Shown: piece by piece, positions 34,835 through 45,689 of the stretch
How the letters are laid out: every line of letters begins with the position of its first letter
Numbering within the stretch: position 1 is the stretch's first letter
Origin: Mesocentrotus franciscanus
Taxonomy: Eukaryota; Echinodermata; Echinoidea; Camarodonta; Strongylocentrotidae
Assembly: GCA_037976565.1 (NCBI GenBank)
Contig: CP137673.1
Coordinates: 2,910,218 to 2,974,217, forward strand
Reading direction: 5' to 3'
DNA length: 64,000 bases
Made by a program: the position numbers and the translations under genes
The notes under the pieces: generated by a model
The model's database searches: none
The model's input: the letters and a program-made list of their open reading frames with translations, nothing else
Told to the model about the DNA's origin: nothing

Positions 34835-35352
34835 CAGTTGTGTACAGGTGTATTAGGTATAGGTTCATACAATTTGTATATATATATATACTCTGATATC
34901 CTGACTTGATGTGAATTATATGTATATTCAGTATTTCCTCATTGATCTTAATCTGATCATTAAAAAAATTACAAGAATGACTAAACCAGCTATTATGATA
35001 ATAGAAGCATATTTCCATGGCACTGAACCATTGCGCGAATCGATCTTGATAGTTGTTGCTGTTGTGGATACTGGTTTTGAGGGAGTGAAAGCAGTATCAC
35101 TGGTCTCTATTATCCTGCGCTGATGTGGTTGGACCACATGGATCTATGACTAAGCTCAGGTTTTTGTCATTGGCTAGATCCCATTGAAAATCATTACAAT
35201 CACACAGATCTTTAGGGTGTTCCCAGGTAGAAGTACAACAAAACACAGGGTGCTTTGTCTTTGCAAGTATGGTTTGCTTCAAATGTGTGTGGGTTTCAGT
35301 AGGGGATGTAAGTGGAGGCATTCTTTCTCCATTTTGAAAGCAATCAATTGTG
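34835..35352 (-). pseudogene. Truncated, frameshifted copy of the Ig-like membrane gene
   Basis: It aligns with residues of roughly 164 onward of the protein at 3791-4819. Shared stretches are [35 protein letters not shown] and [12 protein letters not shown], followed by NSRNGSV and the membrane helix. A two-base loss after ETSDT/AQD shifts the frame, and the helix lacks about five residues. The first Ig-like domain is absent; homology ends near 35352. The matching 3' flank lies at 24385-28062, about 6.8 kb away, separated by inserted sequence. Confidence 0.86.
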
Positions 35353-35384
35353 TAACGAAATTATACGACTTCACCGATGTCTGA

Positions 35385-35980
35385 ATCGGCGAGTTCAGCT
35401 GAGCAAAATGCAATTGTCATCGAATTTATCACCTGAAAAAAATCCCTAAATATTCACGGTTATAAGTGGCATGGTGCAGTTGCTAGTACATAGTTGCAAA
35501 ACATAATATTGCACTTTATACTATGGACTACTGTGTAAATGTGGTCGCCCCCTTGATAGCAGACGACGTTGCAAATGTTTATTTTCAGGTTTGTTGTTGG
35601 CTACTATATAGTACTCCATAGAGATATATATATATATACATGTAGCTCTATGTAGTACTCAAGAGGTCTGATTTTAGTGATCTATATATCAAAAGCTCTT
35701 AGTGACATTAGTAAAATAATGTAGATGAAAATCTATAGTTTTGATTTCCTTTACTTTAAGCCTATTTGGTCTGCTTGACAATTGTTATAGTCTACTACTA
35801 GATAAACGCCTACTAGATGTAATTTGAAAAATAAAAATAAGAAGTGAATAAAGTGTGTCAATCATTACATCATAGCTAGTATAACTATAAGTGGAGAGGG
35901 CTTCCATAAAATCAATGTATGATTTCTTTTAACTTGCAATATATTTTTTCTATAATTATGCTGTACTATTGTTATACATC
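35385..35980. other. No gene seen
   Basis: AT-rich sequence with a short (TA)n tract near 35624; no domain-bearing ORF. Confidence 0.6.
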
Positions 35981-35986
35981 GGCGCG

Positions 35987-36084
35987 CAGCGGCGGATCCA
36001 GGATTTGAAAATAGGGGCACAGCCGGAAAATTTGAAAAATGGGGGGATCCAGATGTTTTAAATGCCCCCCTGGATCCGCCACTG
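35987..36084. mobile_element. 98-bp MITE with GGCGGATCC ends
   Basis: CAGCGGCGGATCCAGG at the left and CCTGGATCCGCCACTG at the right, near-perfect inverted ends around a G-rich centre that repeats GGGGGATCCAG. No clear target duplication. Confidence 0.75.
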
Positions 36085-36414
36085 ATACGTTGTATCTAGT
36101 TTCTTGGTAAAAAAATACTATCATATTATATAGACTTTTGATAGATTAAATGTATATGTTTATTACCTTCTTTTTAAGCCGGAATCCTGGAGAAAACTCA
36201 TAATCAAGTTTATTTTAATTGATTTAAATGATTATATAAAAAGGCCTTTTGAAACACAAAGGATGTGCATTATTCGTATAGAGGGGAATAGCTCTGACAT
36301 ACTCCCACTCCACCTCCTAGTACTAGACTGCTCAGTCCAAATAAGCTGTAAAATATGAATGTTTTGGTTGGTCGATCTTGTTTAAACCCCAAGTTGTTTT
36401 TGTTTATACGTTGT

Positions 36415-36560
36415 TCACATCATTATCACTATCCATCAATGTCAGCATCATCACCATCATCATATCTCCACCACCATGACAATCATCACTTTCACCACCA
36501 TCACCACTATTATCAATCTGTCACTCACACTACCCCTGCTGTCATCATCACTATGTGGTA
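36415..36560. repeat. (CAT)n/(CAC)n-rich tract
   Basis: Degenerate ATC/ACC trinucleotide sequence that gives a His/Ser-rich ORF; not a gene. Confidence 0.85.
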
Positions 36561-36599
36561 TAACACGATCACGGTCACCCCATCCCATTCGTTGTCCAT

Positions 36600-37310
36600 C
36601 ATCTCGAGTGTAAATCAATGCAATAAAGTGCTATCAAGAGAAACAATTGTACATTAACAGTGGTGTCCTTTTTTATTTTGCGCGAACCAAAATCTTGGCT
36701 CAAAATCCTAGACAATTTATTATCAACAGAAGCAGAAAATACACAAAAATTCCAATCAGCCTCAATGTTATTCCTCAACACTCTTCTCTCACCATCGATG
36801 ATATTTAAAAAAACTTAACGTGAACGATGACACTTTCGTCATCCAATTTCATATTTTTTACAAATGTCTTTTTCTCGTTTAATTATTTAAATTCTTTAAG
36901 AATTTTGATCATTTCTGTAAAGAAGATTTTCCTTCAGAGCTTTAGCTAGTACACTCCATCATCAATTTTCAGTTATGACTTAAAATTCCATCGGTTTTGT
37001 TTTCTCTCACTATGTCTAAAACAAGAGGTGATTCCATGCTAGGAATCTGAAATAAATACATATATAAAATGATGGTAAGTACAAGTAGATGTACAACAAA
37101 TTAAAAGAATAGCTTCAAACAAAGAAACATTAATACTCTGATGAGTGCAAGTCGAAAAGCTTTGTTTTATCTAAAGATAAATAAGTAAACAAATATTTCT
37201 TGAAATAAAGCTTCGCTAATTCTGCATAACTTTAACCTGTCTAATCGTCAGAAGAGATAGAACACACCAATAATAAAGAAAATTAAAAAATATTGATTTA
37301 CATGTATACA
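36600..37310. other. No gene seen
   Basis: AT-rich sequence between the CAT-rich tract and the next GGCGGATCC terminus at 37314. Confidence 0.55.
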
Positions 37311-37313
37311 GGC

Positions 37314-37580
37314 AGTGGCGGATCCAGGGGGGGGCACAGGGGGCACGTGCCCCCCCCCCGGCCAAAAAAAAGAAATGGAGAAAAAGGAGGGGGAAAGAAA
37401 AAGGAGAGGAAAAAGAAAAAAAGGGAAGAGAGAAAGAAGAAGAAAAGAGGGAGGAAAGAAAAGGGAGAGGAGAAAAAGGAGGGGAAAGGGGAAGAGAGAG
37501 GAGAGAAAAGGCGGAAAGACGGAGGAGAGAAAAGGGGGAAAAGGAGAATAATGAGAAGGGAAAAGAAAGAAAGGGGGATG
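37314..37580. mobile_element. CAGTGGCGGATCC terminus followed by a purine-rich tract
   Basis: CAGTGGCGGATCCAGG opens the segment, a C-run and GGCCAAAAAAAAG follow, then about 210 bases of almost pure A/G. The same order (C-run, then purine tract) recurs at 54181-54330 and 55200-55290. The partner terminus was not found. Confidence 0.55.
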
Positions 37581-38133
37581 ATATTATAAGAAGGTGTTTT
37601 TTTTTTTTACCGTGTAAGGGGCGGGGGCATGCAATTTTAAGTCGAACATGACTACTACCAAAGATTTTATCTCCTTTATAACTTCTAACTTATAACTTAT
37701 AACTTAGTCTTGAATTGATTTTCCGATATACCTATTCTAAGTGCTCTTTCAGCATGCAGATTGTCCCCGCCATTAATCCTGCCACAGTTGCTGGTTTCAT
37801 TGTCATATTATTTTCTGTCATTCCTGTGGCCGCGAAGAGCCTACCACAAAGTTTCTATCCGTTTCGCAAGCACTTTTTTCCATCGCCTACATGTAATGCT
37901 TATTGCTTCCAGTTTGCAAAAGATCCCAGTGGGGGATCTATGGGAGGGATGGGGGAAGGGTTTGGGGGTTTAACCCCCCTTGGGCTGCCAAGTGAAAATG
38001 TGATGTGAATAGAAAAACGCCATCATGTGTCCAGACCCACACAGTATCCGCATCGTCATCGGGTCAAACCTCCCTTAAACTGTTACTTGATTTAAAGAGA
38101 CGTTATCATGCACTGCTTTTTATGGTCTCCATA

Positions 38134-38656
38134 CCCAGGTCGAAAATCCCATAGAAACCAGTAGAGAAAACCAGTAGAGATTTCTACTGGTTTTTACTGG
38201 TCAATTCTCTACTGGTTTCAGTATGGAAAGTGGCGCTTTTCCATTAGAAAACCAGTAGAAAAAAGGTTACTGGAACCAGCAGAACACCAGTAGAAACCCC
38301 TAATGGAACCATTAGAAGACCAGTAGGATTCCATACAGTAACCATTAGAGACCAGTAAAAAGAAGTGCTGGAACCATTAGGAGACCAGTAGGAACCTATA
38401 CAGAAACCATTAGAAAAGAAGTGCTGGAACCATTAGGAGACCAGTAGGAATCCATTAGGAGACCAGTAGAAAAGAAGTGCTGGAACCATTAGGAGACCAG
38501 TAGAAAAGAAGTGCTGGAACCATTAGGAGACCAGTAGGAATCCATTAGGAGACCAGTAGAAAAGAAGTGCTGGAACCATTAGGAGACCATGCAGTAGGAA
38601 TCCATTAGGAGACCAGTAGAAAAGAAGTGCTGGAACCATTAGAACAGTAGAAAACT
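38134..38656 (+). repeat. Left arm of the 11.65-kb element
   Basis: Tandem degenerate units of CCATTAGGAGACCAGTAGAA, with a higher-order unit (about 58 bp) containing AAAAGAAGTGCTGGAACC. It is broken at 38657 by a pearl-like insertion and resumes at 41890-41957. Confidence 0.85.
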
Positions 38657-39468
38657 AGATGGAACTTCAACTGCGCGCAGTCGATGATGCCTCCGCCATA
38701 GAGCAATTTTACAAACCAAAATGGAAGCAATTTTTAAAATTCAAGTTTGATTGTAATCCATCTGTTGGTTCTAATGATAACGCGATCACGAGCTATTTTA
38801 GGATACATAATGAGCCCTGTGACCTTTGACCTCGTGACCCCAAATCTAATCAGTTCATTGGCTCTGCAAGATACATACATGACCCAAGTTTGGCGGTAAT
38901 CCATCAATCGGTTCTTGAGATAATGTGATCACAAGCTATTTTGCATACATAACGAGCCCTGTGACCTTTGACCTCGTGACCCCAAAATCTAATCAGTTCA
39001 TTAGCTCTGCAAGATACATACATGACCCAAGTTTGGCGGTAATCCATCAATCGGTTCTTGAGATAACACGATCACAAGCTATTTTTGCATACATAATGAG
39101 CCCTGTGACCTTTGACCTTTGACCTCGTGACCCCAAAATCTAATCAGTTCATTAGCTCTGCAAGATACATACATGACCCAAGTTTGGCGGTAATCCATCA
39201 ATCGGTTCTTGAGATAACGCGATCACGAGCTATTTTTGCATACATAATGAGCCCTGTGACCTTTGACCTTGGACCTCGTGACCCCAAAATCTAATCACTT
39301 CATTAGCTCTGCAAGATACATACATGACCCGAGTTTGGCGGTAATCCATCAATTGGTTCTTGAGATAACGCGATCACGAGAACGGGACGTACGTACGGAC
39401 GTACGTACGGACGGACGGACAACCAGAAAACATAATGCCTCCGGCTACGTTGTAGCGGAGGCATAAAA
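38657..39468 (+). mobile_element. Pearl/Helentron-like element, 4-5 core monomers
   Basis: The 5' end ACTAGATGGAACTTCAACTG leads into an inverted GCGCGC..GATGCCTCC segment. Core units of about 145-150 bp follow, each with GTGACCTTTGACC and AGTTTGGCGGTAATCCATCA. A (TACG/GGAC)n microsatellite (about 39387-39420) precedes the 3' hairpin ATGCCTCCGGC...GCGGAGGCAT (39437-39464). Same family as 12832-13450. Confidence 0.75.
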
Positions 39469-40424
39469 ACATTCATAATGATAAAAAGCATTATTGTAAG
39501 TAAGAAAAAACTTCAGTGTTCTATTACTTATATTTCAGCATGTAACAACCTATATACCCCTTTGTTAAGATTTTGTTAACATTATGTACTTTAACAGATA
39601 ATGATGCTGTAGTAAAGAGTTATGGACCAACTCTTTCACAGCTCTGAGATGTATGAAAAGCAAGGTAGGCCTTGGATATACATGTAATGTAACTGACAGC
39701 AAAATTACAATTTTGCAGTTACAAATATGTATTGCGGTTTTGAAAACCACTCGCACAAAGATATAAAAAGAAGTCTTCACATGTCTACACATCTTGCCCC
39801 AATCCTTAATAGCATGAACACAAAGAGTGTGACGAAAATCTCTTAAATATGTCAATGACCGAGTCTTTGCTCATCAATATCCCCATAACAATGCATTTGG
39901 GTTTCTTCAAGTGTTCTCCAACATCTTCCATCAGATTCTTCCATTCTTTGGAAATGGCTTCATACCAATACCACTTGCATCTTGAATGCTAAGTCACATG
40001 AAAAACTAGAGAGTTACTTGACCTATTGTGACCTAAGGTCAAGCCGAAAATTGAGAAATTTGTCATTTTGTGTACAAAATGAATGGCAAAGTGAAGTTTC
40101 TAGTTTGGTCTATAAATCAGCATAATTTTACTCTTTAGAGTTTAGTTATCATTTATTCAAGCAAAATATTGATACGTAACAACCTCAAGTATCTTCAGAA
40201 GTCCTAAAACAATACAATACATAAGATTAAGAATTAATAACAATAGAATACAAAAGAAGTTCATAAAACAATGAAATACATAAGAATTGAAATAGACATG
40301 GACAATTTTTTTATGTGATAATGCCCGATAGGCTTTTTAGAAACTTTTTGCCACAAAATCAACTCTGTAAAAGCTTTATTTATGTAATTGTTAATAAAAA
40401 TCATTATTCATGAATTTGATTTGC

Positions 40425-40562
40425 ATAAATTAGCATAATTGATAAAATAAGTAATTTTCAGCAAAATTATAGTGAGGTCTCTTCCTTTATGCAATTGCAT
40501 AAATTAGCATAATTGATAAAATAAGCAATTTTCAGCAAAATAATAGTGAGGTCTCTTCCTTT
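40425..40562. repeat. Direct duplication of about 70 bp
   Basis: TGCATAAATTAGCATAATTG through GTGAGGTCTCTTCCTTT occurs twice in a row with few differences. Confidence 0.85.
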
Positions 40563-40659
40563 GCGCAATTTCTCAAGACGCGTGCCAAATTTCGAGGCAA
40601 TCGGCCCCTCCCCCAGTCAGGGAGGTGCTCAAAATAGCCCAGTTAAGTACGGGTTAAGT

Positions 40660-41889
40660 AACGGAACATATTTCAAGTGGTTCTTGACATATCATGACAA
40701 GTCCTATACATGTAGTCTGAATTTTCAAGTTGACCTCTATGACCTTTGACATACATGTACTCCAAAATCTAATCTGATCGTTTTCCTATGGTGATATATA
40801 TACTATCCTTAAGTTTGAAGTTTAAAATCTCAAATGGTTCTTGAGATATCGCGATAACGAGCTGAAGACATGGAATTTCACAAGTTGACCTCTGTGACCC
40901 TTGACCTACATGCTCCAAAATCTAAACAGATCGTCTTCCTATGGTGATACATACTATCATTAAGTTTGAAGTGAAAATTCTCCAGTGGTTCTTGAGATAT
41001 CGCGATAACGATCTCAATGTATGGAATTTCATAAGTTGACCTCTGTGACCCTTGACCTTTGACCTACGTGCTCCAAAATCTAATCAGATTGTCTTCCTAT
41101 GGTGATACACACTATCATTAAGTTTGAAGTTTAAATCTCCAGTGGTTCTTGAGATATTATGATAACAATCTCAATGTATGGAATTTCATAAGTTGACCTC
41201 TGTGACCCTTGACCTTTGGCCTACGTGCTCCAAAATCTAATCAGATCGTCTTCCTATGGTGATACATACTATCCTTAAGTTTGAAGTTTTACATCTCCAG
41301 TGGTTCTTGAGATATCATGATAACAATCTCAATGTATGGAATTTCATAAGTTGACCTCTATGACCCTTGACCTTTGACCTACGTGCTCCAAAATATAATC
41401 AGATTGTTTTCCTATAGTGATACACACTATCACTAAGTTTGAAGTTTAAATCTCCAGTGGTTCTTGAGATATCATGATAACAATCTCAATGTATGGAATT
41501 TCATAAGTTGACCTCTGTGACCCTTGACCTTTGACATACGTGCTCCAAAATCTAATCAGATCGTCTTCCTATGGTGATACATACTATCCTTAAGTTTGAA
41601 GTTTAAATCTCAAATGGTTCTTGAGATATCGCGCTAACAAACTCAATACAAGGAATTTCATAAGTTGACCTCTGTGACCTGTGACCTTTGACCTACGTAC
41701 TCCAAAATCTAATCAGATCGTCTTCCTATGGTGATAAATACTATTCCCGAGTCTTAAGTTTAAATCTTAAATGGTTCTTGAGATATTGTGATAACGGTCA
41801 AACGGGACGGACGTACGGATGGACGTACGGACGGACAACCCGAAAACATGATGCCTCCGGCACCACCTTCGGTGGCGGAGGCATAAAAA
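40660..41889 (+). mobile_element. Pearl/Helentron-like element, eight core monomers
   Basis: About eight units of some 155 bp, each with GGTTCTTGAGATATCG, CATAAGTTGACCTCTGTGAC and CCTTGACCTTTGACC. Then a GACGGACGTACGG microsatellite (about 41805-41838) and a 3' hairpin ATGCCTCCGGCACC...GGTGGCGGAGGCAT (41850-41884). The 5' end is unclear. Directly after it the AACCATTAG arm of the host element resumes. Confidence 0.72.
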
Positions 41890-42386
41890 GTCCTGGAACC
41901 ATTAGGAGACCAGTTGGAATCCATACAGAAACCGTTAGGAGACCAGTAGAAAACAAGTATAAGCCTTTTCGCAGTTGTTATTGCGCATGCGCGGGAATCG
42001 CCTGCCGACGAGTTTCTGGAGATAAACAAATAGAGTGGCGACGACGGCTACGGTTCGTACTAATCATAGATTGACAAAACTTACAAACAAAACGAGCGCA
42101 ATATCTCCGAATTCTGACAGTTTCTTTTGGGTCAGAACATGACACAGAAGTGTACAGATGGGAATGTAATAAAGGATGTACAGCATAAACATTACTATGC
42201 TAACGCTAACTTTTGGCTGATTATTTATGGTACCAACTGTGACATTGATCCTATTGAGGACATATTTCATACAAGTCTTGTCATTTTCAACATATTCATG
42301 AGAGATATTGTTAATTGTATGATTATTTATCCCCTTTTTTACATTTCACTTTCAGGCATCTTCTGCTTAATAATTTGTAATAAACC

Positions 42387-42740
42387 ATGAAGCTATGTGC
42401 AGTTGTTGGGTGCGGCAATGGGTCCTTCCAGCTGGACAAGTGGAAGCAAGGATTTTGCAGCAAGCATCAGACTCGCTTTGGATTGGGATGTTGCGATTGC
42501 TCACCCCCTTTCAGACTATTTCCATTTCCCACAGACAGGAAGGATGCAGAAGCTACTAAGCGATGCAATAAATTTATGAACAAAAAACTAAAAACCGGAT
42601 TAACAAATCCTATGCTCCACCATTTAGGTTTATGTGTTCTAAAGTATGATTTGAAGTTAGTAATGAGTGATATTGTTTGTGGACGAGTAAAGGTATATAC
42701 CCAGTCATACTATCCTCTTCGATATGTTTTGTTCTATTAG
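42387..42740 (+). pseudogene. THAP-like zinc-finger fragment
   Basis: The ORF opens MKLCAVVGCGNGSFQLDKWK. C4, C9, C24 and H27 are followed by CCDCSPPFRLFPFPTDRKD. The P-F-x-x-F-P block and CAVxGC start recall an extended THAP-like finger seen in invertebrate proteins. The second half of the zinc ligand set is missing in this frame: after FMNKK the reading changes, and the expected Cys-x-x-His appears only as a damaged MCSKV in another frame. It is therefore a truncated or frameshifted copy, or a first exon. It lies inside the 11.65-kb element, facing the SAP fragment at 43631-43938. THAP domains bind DNA and are frequent in transposases; function here is inference. Confidence 0.6.
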
Positions 42741-42919
42741 AGTTAGATCTAAGATGATTTGGCGTATTGTTCATTACCTAAAAATAGAACACACTGTTAA
42801 TTGCCCTCAAAGTCATTTTTATACAAAAAAAAAAATCAGGACTATCCTAGAACAAAATTAGTTGCAGTCATACCGGGTATTCATTGTTTTTCAGAAGTAA
42901 CAATCGTGTATTACATCTC

Positions 42920-43052
42920 TCTCTCTCTCTCTCTCTCTCACTAACTCACTCTCTCTCTCTTCCCTCTCTCTCTCTCTTTATTCCCCTCTCTCTTTCTCCC
43001 CTCTCGATCTCTCCCTCTCACTAACTCACTCTCTCTCTCTCCCTCTCTAACT
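42920..43052. repeat. (CT)n microsatellite with CACTAACTCACT interruptions
   Basis: Two blocks of CTCTCTCT with CCCCTCTCTCTTTC spacers. Confidence 0.95.
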
Positions 43053-43630
43053 TTGAGACTACTAGGCCTACCACATCCTAGAACAAAATTAATTGCAGTC
43101 ATATTCATTATTTTTCAGAAGTAAACAACTTTTATTAAATTAACATGATATCCAGAATTCTGGAAAATTACCAGATCATTTGCCCTCTGAAATTTATCAT
43201 TAAAGTAAATTTAAATAACTGTACGTGTATACCTTTGCAAATCTTTATTCATTTATTGATATGCACTTTACATTTATATGACTATTAGCAGTTTATGATG
43301 CTGACATAATAAAATTTACATGTAAAAATAACATGTGAAATAAATTATTTATTTACTGAATCATTAAAGACCATGCATGCGTTTGCGGTGTGCAAGCTGA
43401 ATGAGAGTATATGACTGCATGATGCATGGTAATTTATGGATTATTGGATAACTACACATTTATTTATCTTTCCATGCCAGTACATTCACATTTAAAGAAA
43501 ACAATATACATTATAAACAGTACATTCATTAATATACCCAATGAAAGTTATGCACACTTGTCTTTAGGCGGAGCTAGAAATTAGCACAAACCTGGTCCAC
43601 TAAAAAATTAGCTTTGGGCCACCATAAATT

Positions 43631-43938
43631 TCACTCCTTATTTTCTGGGATCCAGTTGTCTTTCAAGTCAACAAGAGGATCTGGAATTAGTTTTCCCTTA
43701 ATGTTCAACAACTCTGCATAGTTAGCAGACCTCGATCTATCTTCCTCCACCTCACTATAGTACTAACACTAGGTTTCACTTCGTAACCAAACTGTACAGC
43801 ACTGTAGACCAACGCTTGTAGCTCCGCTTTTAAACCTCTTGTTTTGAGTCCTCTTATCCGTAGAAAATCCTTCAAAGCATTCACATTCCAAAGTGTAATC
43901 TCTTCTAAAGTAAGTTCAGATACATTTCCATCCATCAT
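43631..43938 (-). pseudogene. SAP-domain fragment with frame change
   Basis: From 43938 it reads MMDGNVSELTLEEITLWNVN, then ALKDFLRIRGLKTRGLKAEL, matching the SAP helix-extended-helix pattern (L-K-x-x-L-x-x-x-G-L-x-x-x-G-x-K-x-x-L). SAP motifs bind DNA. The frame runs out after VSTIV, but one frame over it continues EVEEDRSRSANYAELLN and then LIPDPLVDLKDNWIPENKE to a stop at 43631. The N-I-K-G-K-L-I-P-D-P-L continuation is typical of repetitive invertebrate proteins with SAP plus YqaJ/SWIM-type parts (from memory). One frameshift therefore separates the two halves, or a short intron I cannot define. It sits convergent with the THAP-like fragment. Confidence 0.62.
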
Positions 43939-44139
43939 TCAATGAAAAAAACGACGAAAAAATGTAATTTTCAGCGATACTATCCGGTGAATATTACGGC
44001 GTTTACGCGAATTCGGAATTGGCTATTCACAATGTACACGCTAGTACGAGTACCCATTGGCAACGCTCTTTTGTTTATCTCCAATGACCTATGACCGAGT
44101 ACCACAATGCATTGCGCGCTGAGATCGCGAATTGGCTTA

Positions 44140-44212
44140 TAGGAATCCCCAATGGAACCAGTAGAAAACCAGTAGAAAACAAGTAGGAATCCCCAATTGA
44201 ACCATAGCATTG
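44140..44212. repeat. Internal copy of AACCAGTAGAA arm repeat
   Basis: ATGGAACCAGTAGAAAACCA... next to a subterminal segment (TATAAGCC..TTCGC, then GAGATAAACAAA) that is inverted relative to 41950-42035. The 2.2-kb THAP/SAP block is thus bracketed by its own inverted subterminal sequences. Confidence 0.6.
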
Positions 44213-44934
44213 GTTACATTGCATGGTTGACATTTTTTTGATCAGTTGAAATTCTACTACCTCAATGCACTTCCAACACAGTACTTCACAAAATCTGCCA
44301 GCCCTTGTTTTTTTTAAAACTTTGTAAGAGCATGCTGGTCTGCAAAGTAGACACAAAAATGACAGGAGCTGGCATGAAGTTCACTTTCAACACAACCATT
44401 TTCTCAAGGTTCAGCCACTTCCTCGCAAATGTCTGTTAACAAAACACATCACAATCATGTTGATTCATCTTTATCATATTTAACACTTAAGAGTGTATCA
44501 TTTTATTATCTGTCAGAATATCATACATCATATAGTGATTACAATTACTGTACATGAACGTTTAAAAAACGAGGTTAACAGCTTACATGAAGAAGGTTTT
44601 TTTAAATACATATTTCATCAACAAAAGAAGAAATAATAAAACAATGTTAAATTGGCTAATTATTGTCTAAAAATATGGCCAATTTTAACAAAGAGAAATC
44701 AATCTTGACAATTTGGAGTAGGTTTGGCAATTTGCAATAGATTTCTTACGATAGCCATCTTGAGTAGAAACAATGAGCATGCAATTTTGCTGAAATTTGG
44801 AGAATAAATCACAAATGATAACGCAAAGCATTATTTTTACCTGTAGATTGTCAAAGTACATGTAAAAGATTGATATTGATAATATGTAACAGTGTATTAT
44901 GACAAATTTCATTTTCCTCCTGAAATTTGATAAA

Positions 44935-45345
44935 CAAATGAAATATATGGTTCATATTTTAGAAGGTTTGAATTTAAAAATGAAATAGATTTCATAATTC
45001 CGAAAAATAAATAGGGTGCGTAATTCTGGATTTGAAAAAGGAATGTTAATAACGATATTGAAATAGGGTTCATAATTCCGCAATGGAATGGTGTCATTAT
45101 TTTGAATATGAAATTGATTCATTATATTGAAGGTTCGTATTTCCGAAAAGGATACAGGGTTCTATTCGCATTTTCAGAATAATAAACCTTTGGAACTTGG
45201 AAGTATTGAGCCCTTTTAATTTTTAGGAATTATGAACATTTCATTTTGGAACTACGAATCCTAGTTCATTTTCAGAATTATGAACCCTATTAAATTTTTA
45301 GAATTATGAACCCTTCAGAATTTATAAAATTATGAACTTTCAGAA
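44935..45345. repeat. Degenerate foldback of TTCATAATTC / GAATTATGAA
   Basis: Repeated TTCATAATTCCG motifs on the left (44985-45085) and GAATTATGAACCCT motifs on the right (about 45225-45340) are inverted relative to each other. Confidence 0.65.
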
Positions 45346-45385
45346 AACGACATGTAACAGTTCAAAGATTTCCTATCCATATAAA

Positions 45386-45685
45386 TAGGTCATTTTCGTA
45401 CTGTAATCAAATCATTGCATAGGTCCTTGTTAAGTGCCTCATTACCAATTATTCAATTCACCTGTTACAAATAAATGTATTTAAATAGTCAGAAAACTCA
45501 GAATGCAAATTGAATACATTATTTGTTGCTAGGTATGACACATTATGGGTTGCCCTACCTAACAACACATAATGTTTGCATTTTGACTATTGAAATACAA
45601 TTATTATTAACAGGTGAATGAGATAATTTGTTACGCGGCACTTTGATTTGATTGTATAAAGAAAATGGCCTAATCACATGTTACT
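45386..45685. repeat. Imperfect foldback, arms about 145 bp
   Basis: The left arm (GGTCATTTTC...CAATTCACCTGTTA...AATAGTCAG...AATGCAAA) and the right arm (its complement, ending GAAAATGGCC near 45668) pair with moderate divergence around ATTATGGGTTGCCC. Confidence 0.65.
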
Positions 45686-45689
45686 GCAG

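Noticed and set aside
36355..36657. His-rich 100-codon ORF
   Set aside because: Derived from a CAT/CAC trinucleotide-rich tract.
37293..37589. Lys/Arg/Glu-rich ORFs
   Set aside because: Purine-rich low-complexity DNA after a C-run, repeated at 54181 and 55205; not a gene.
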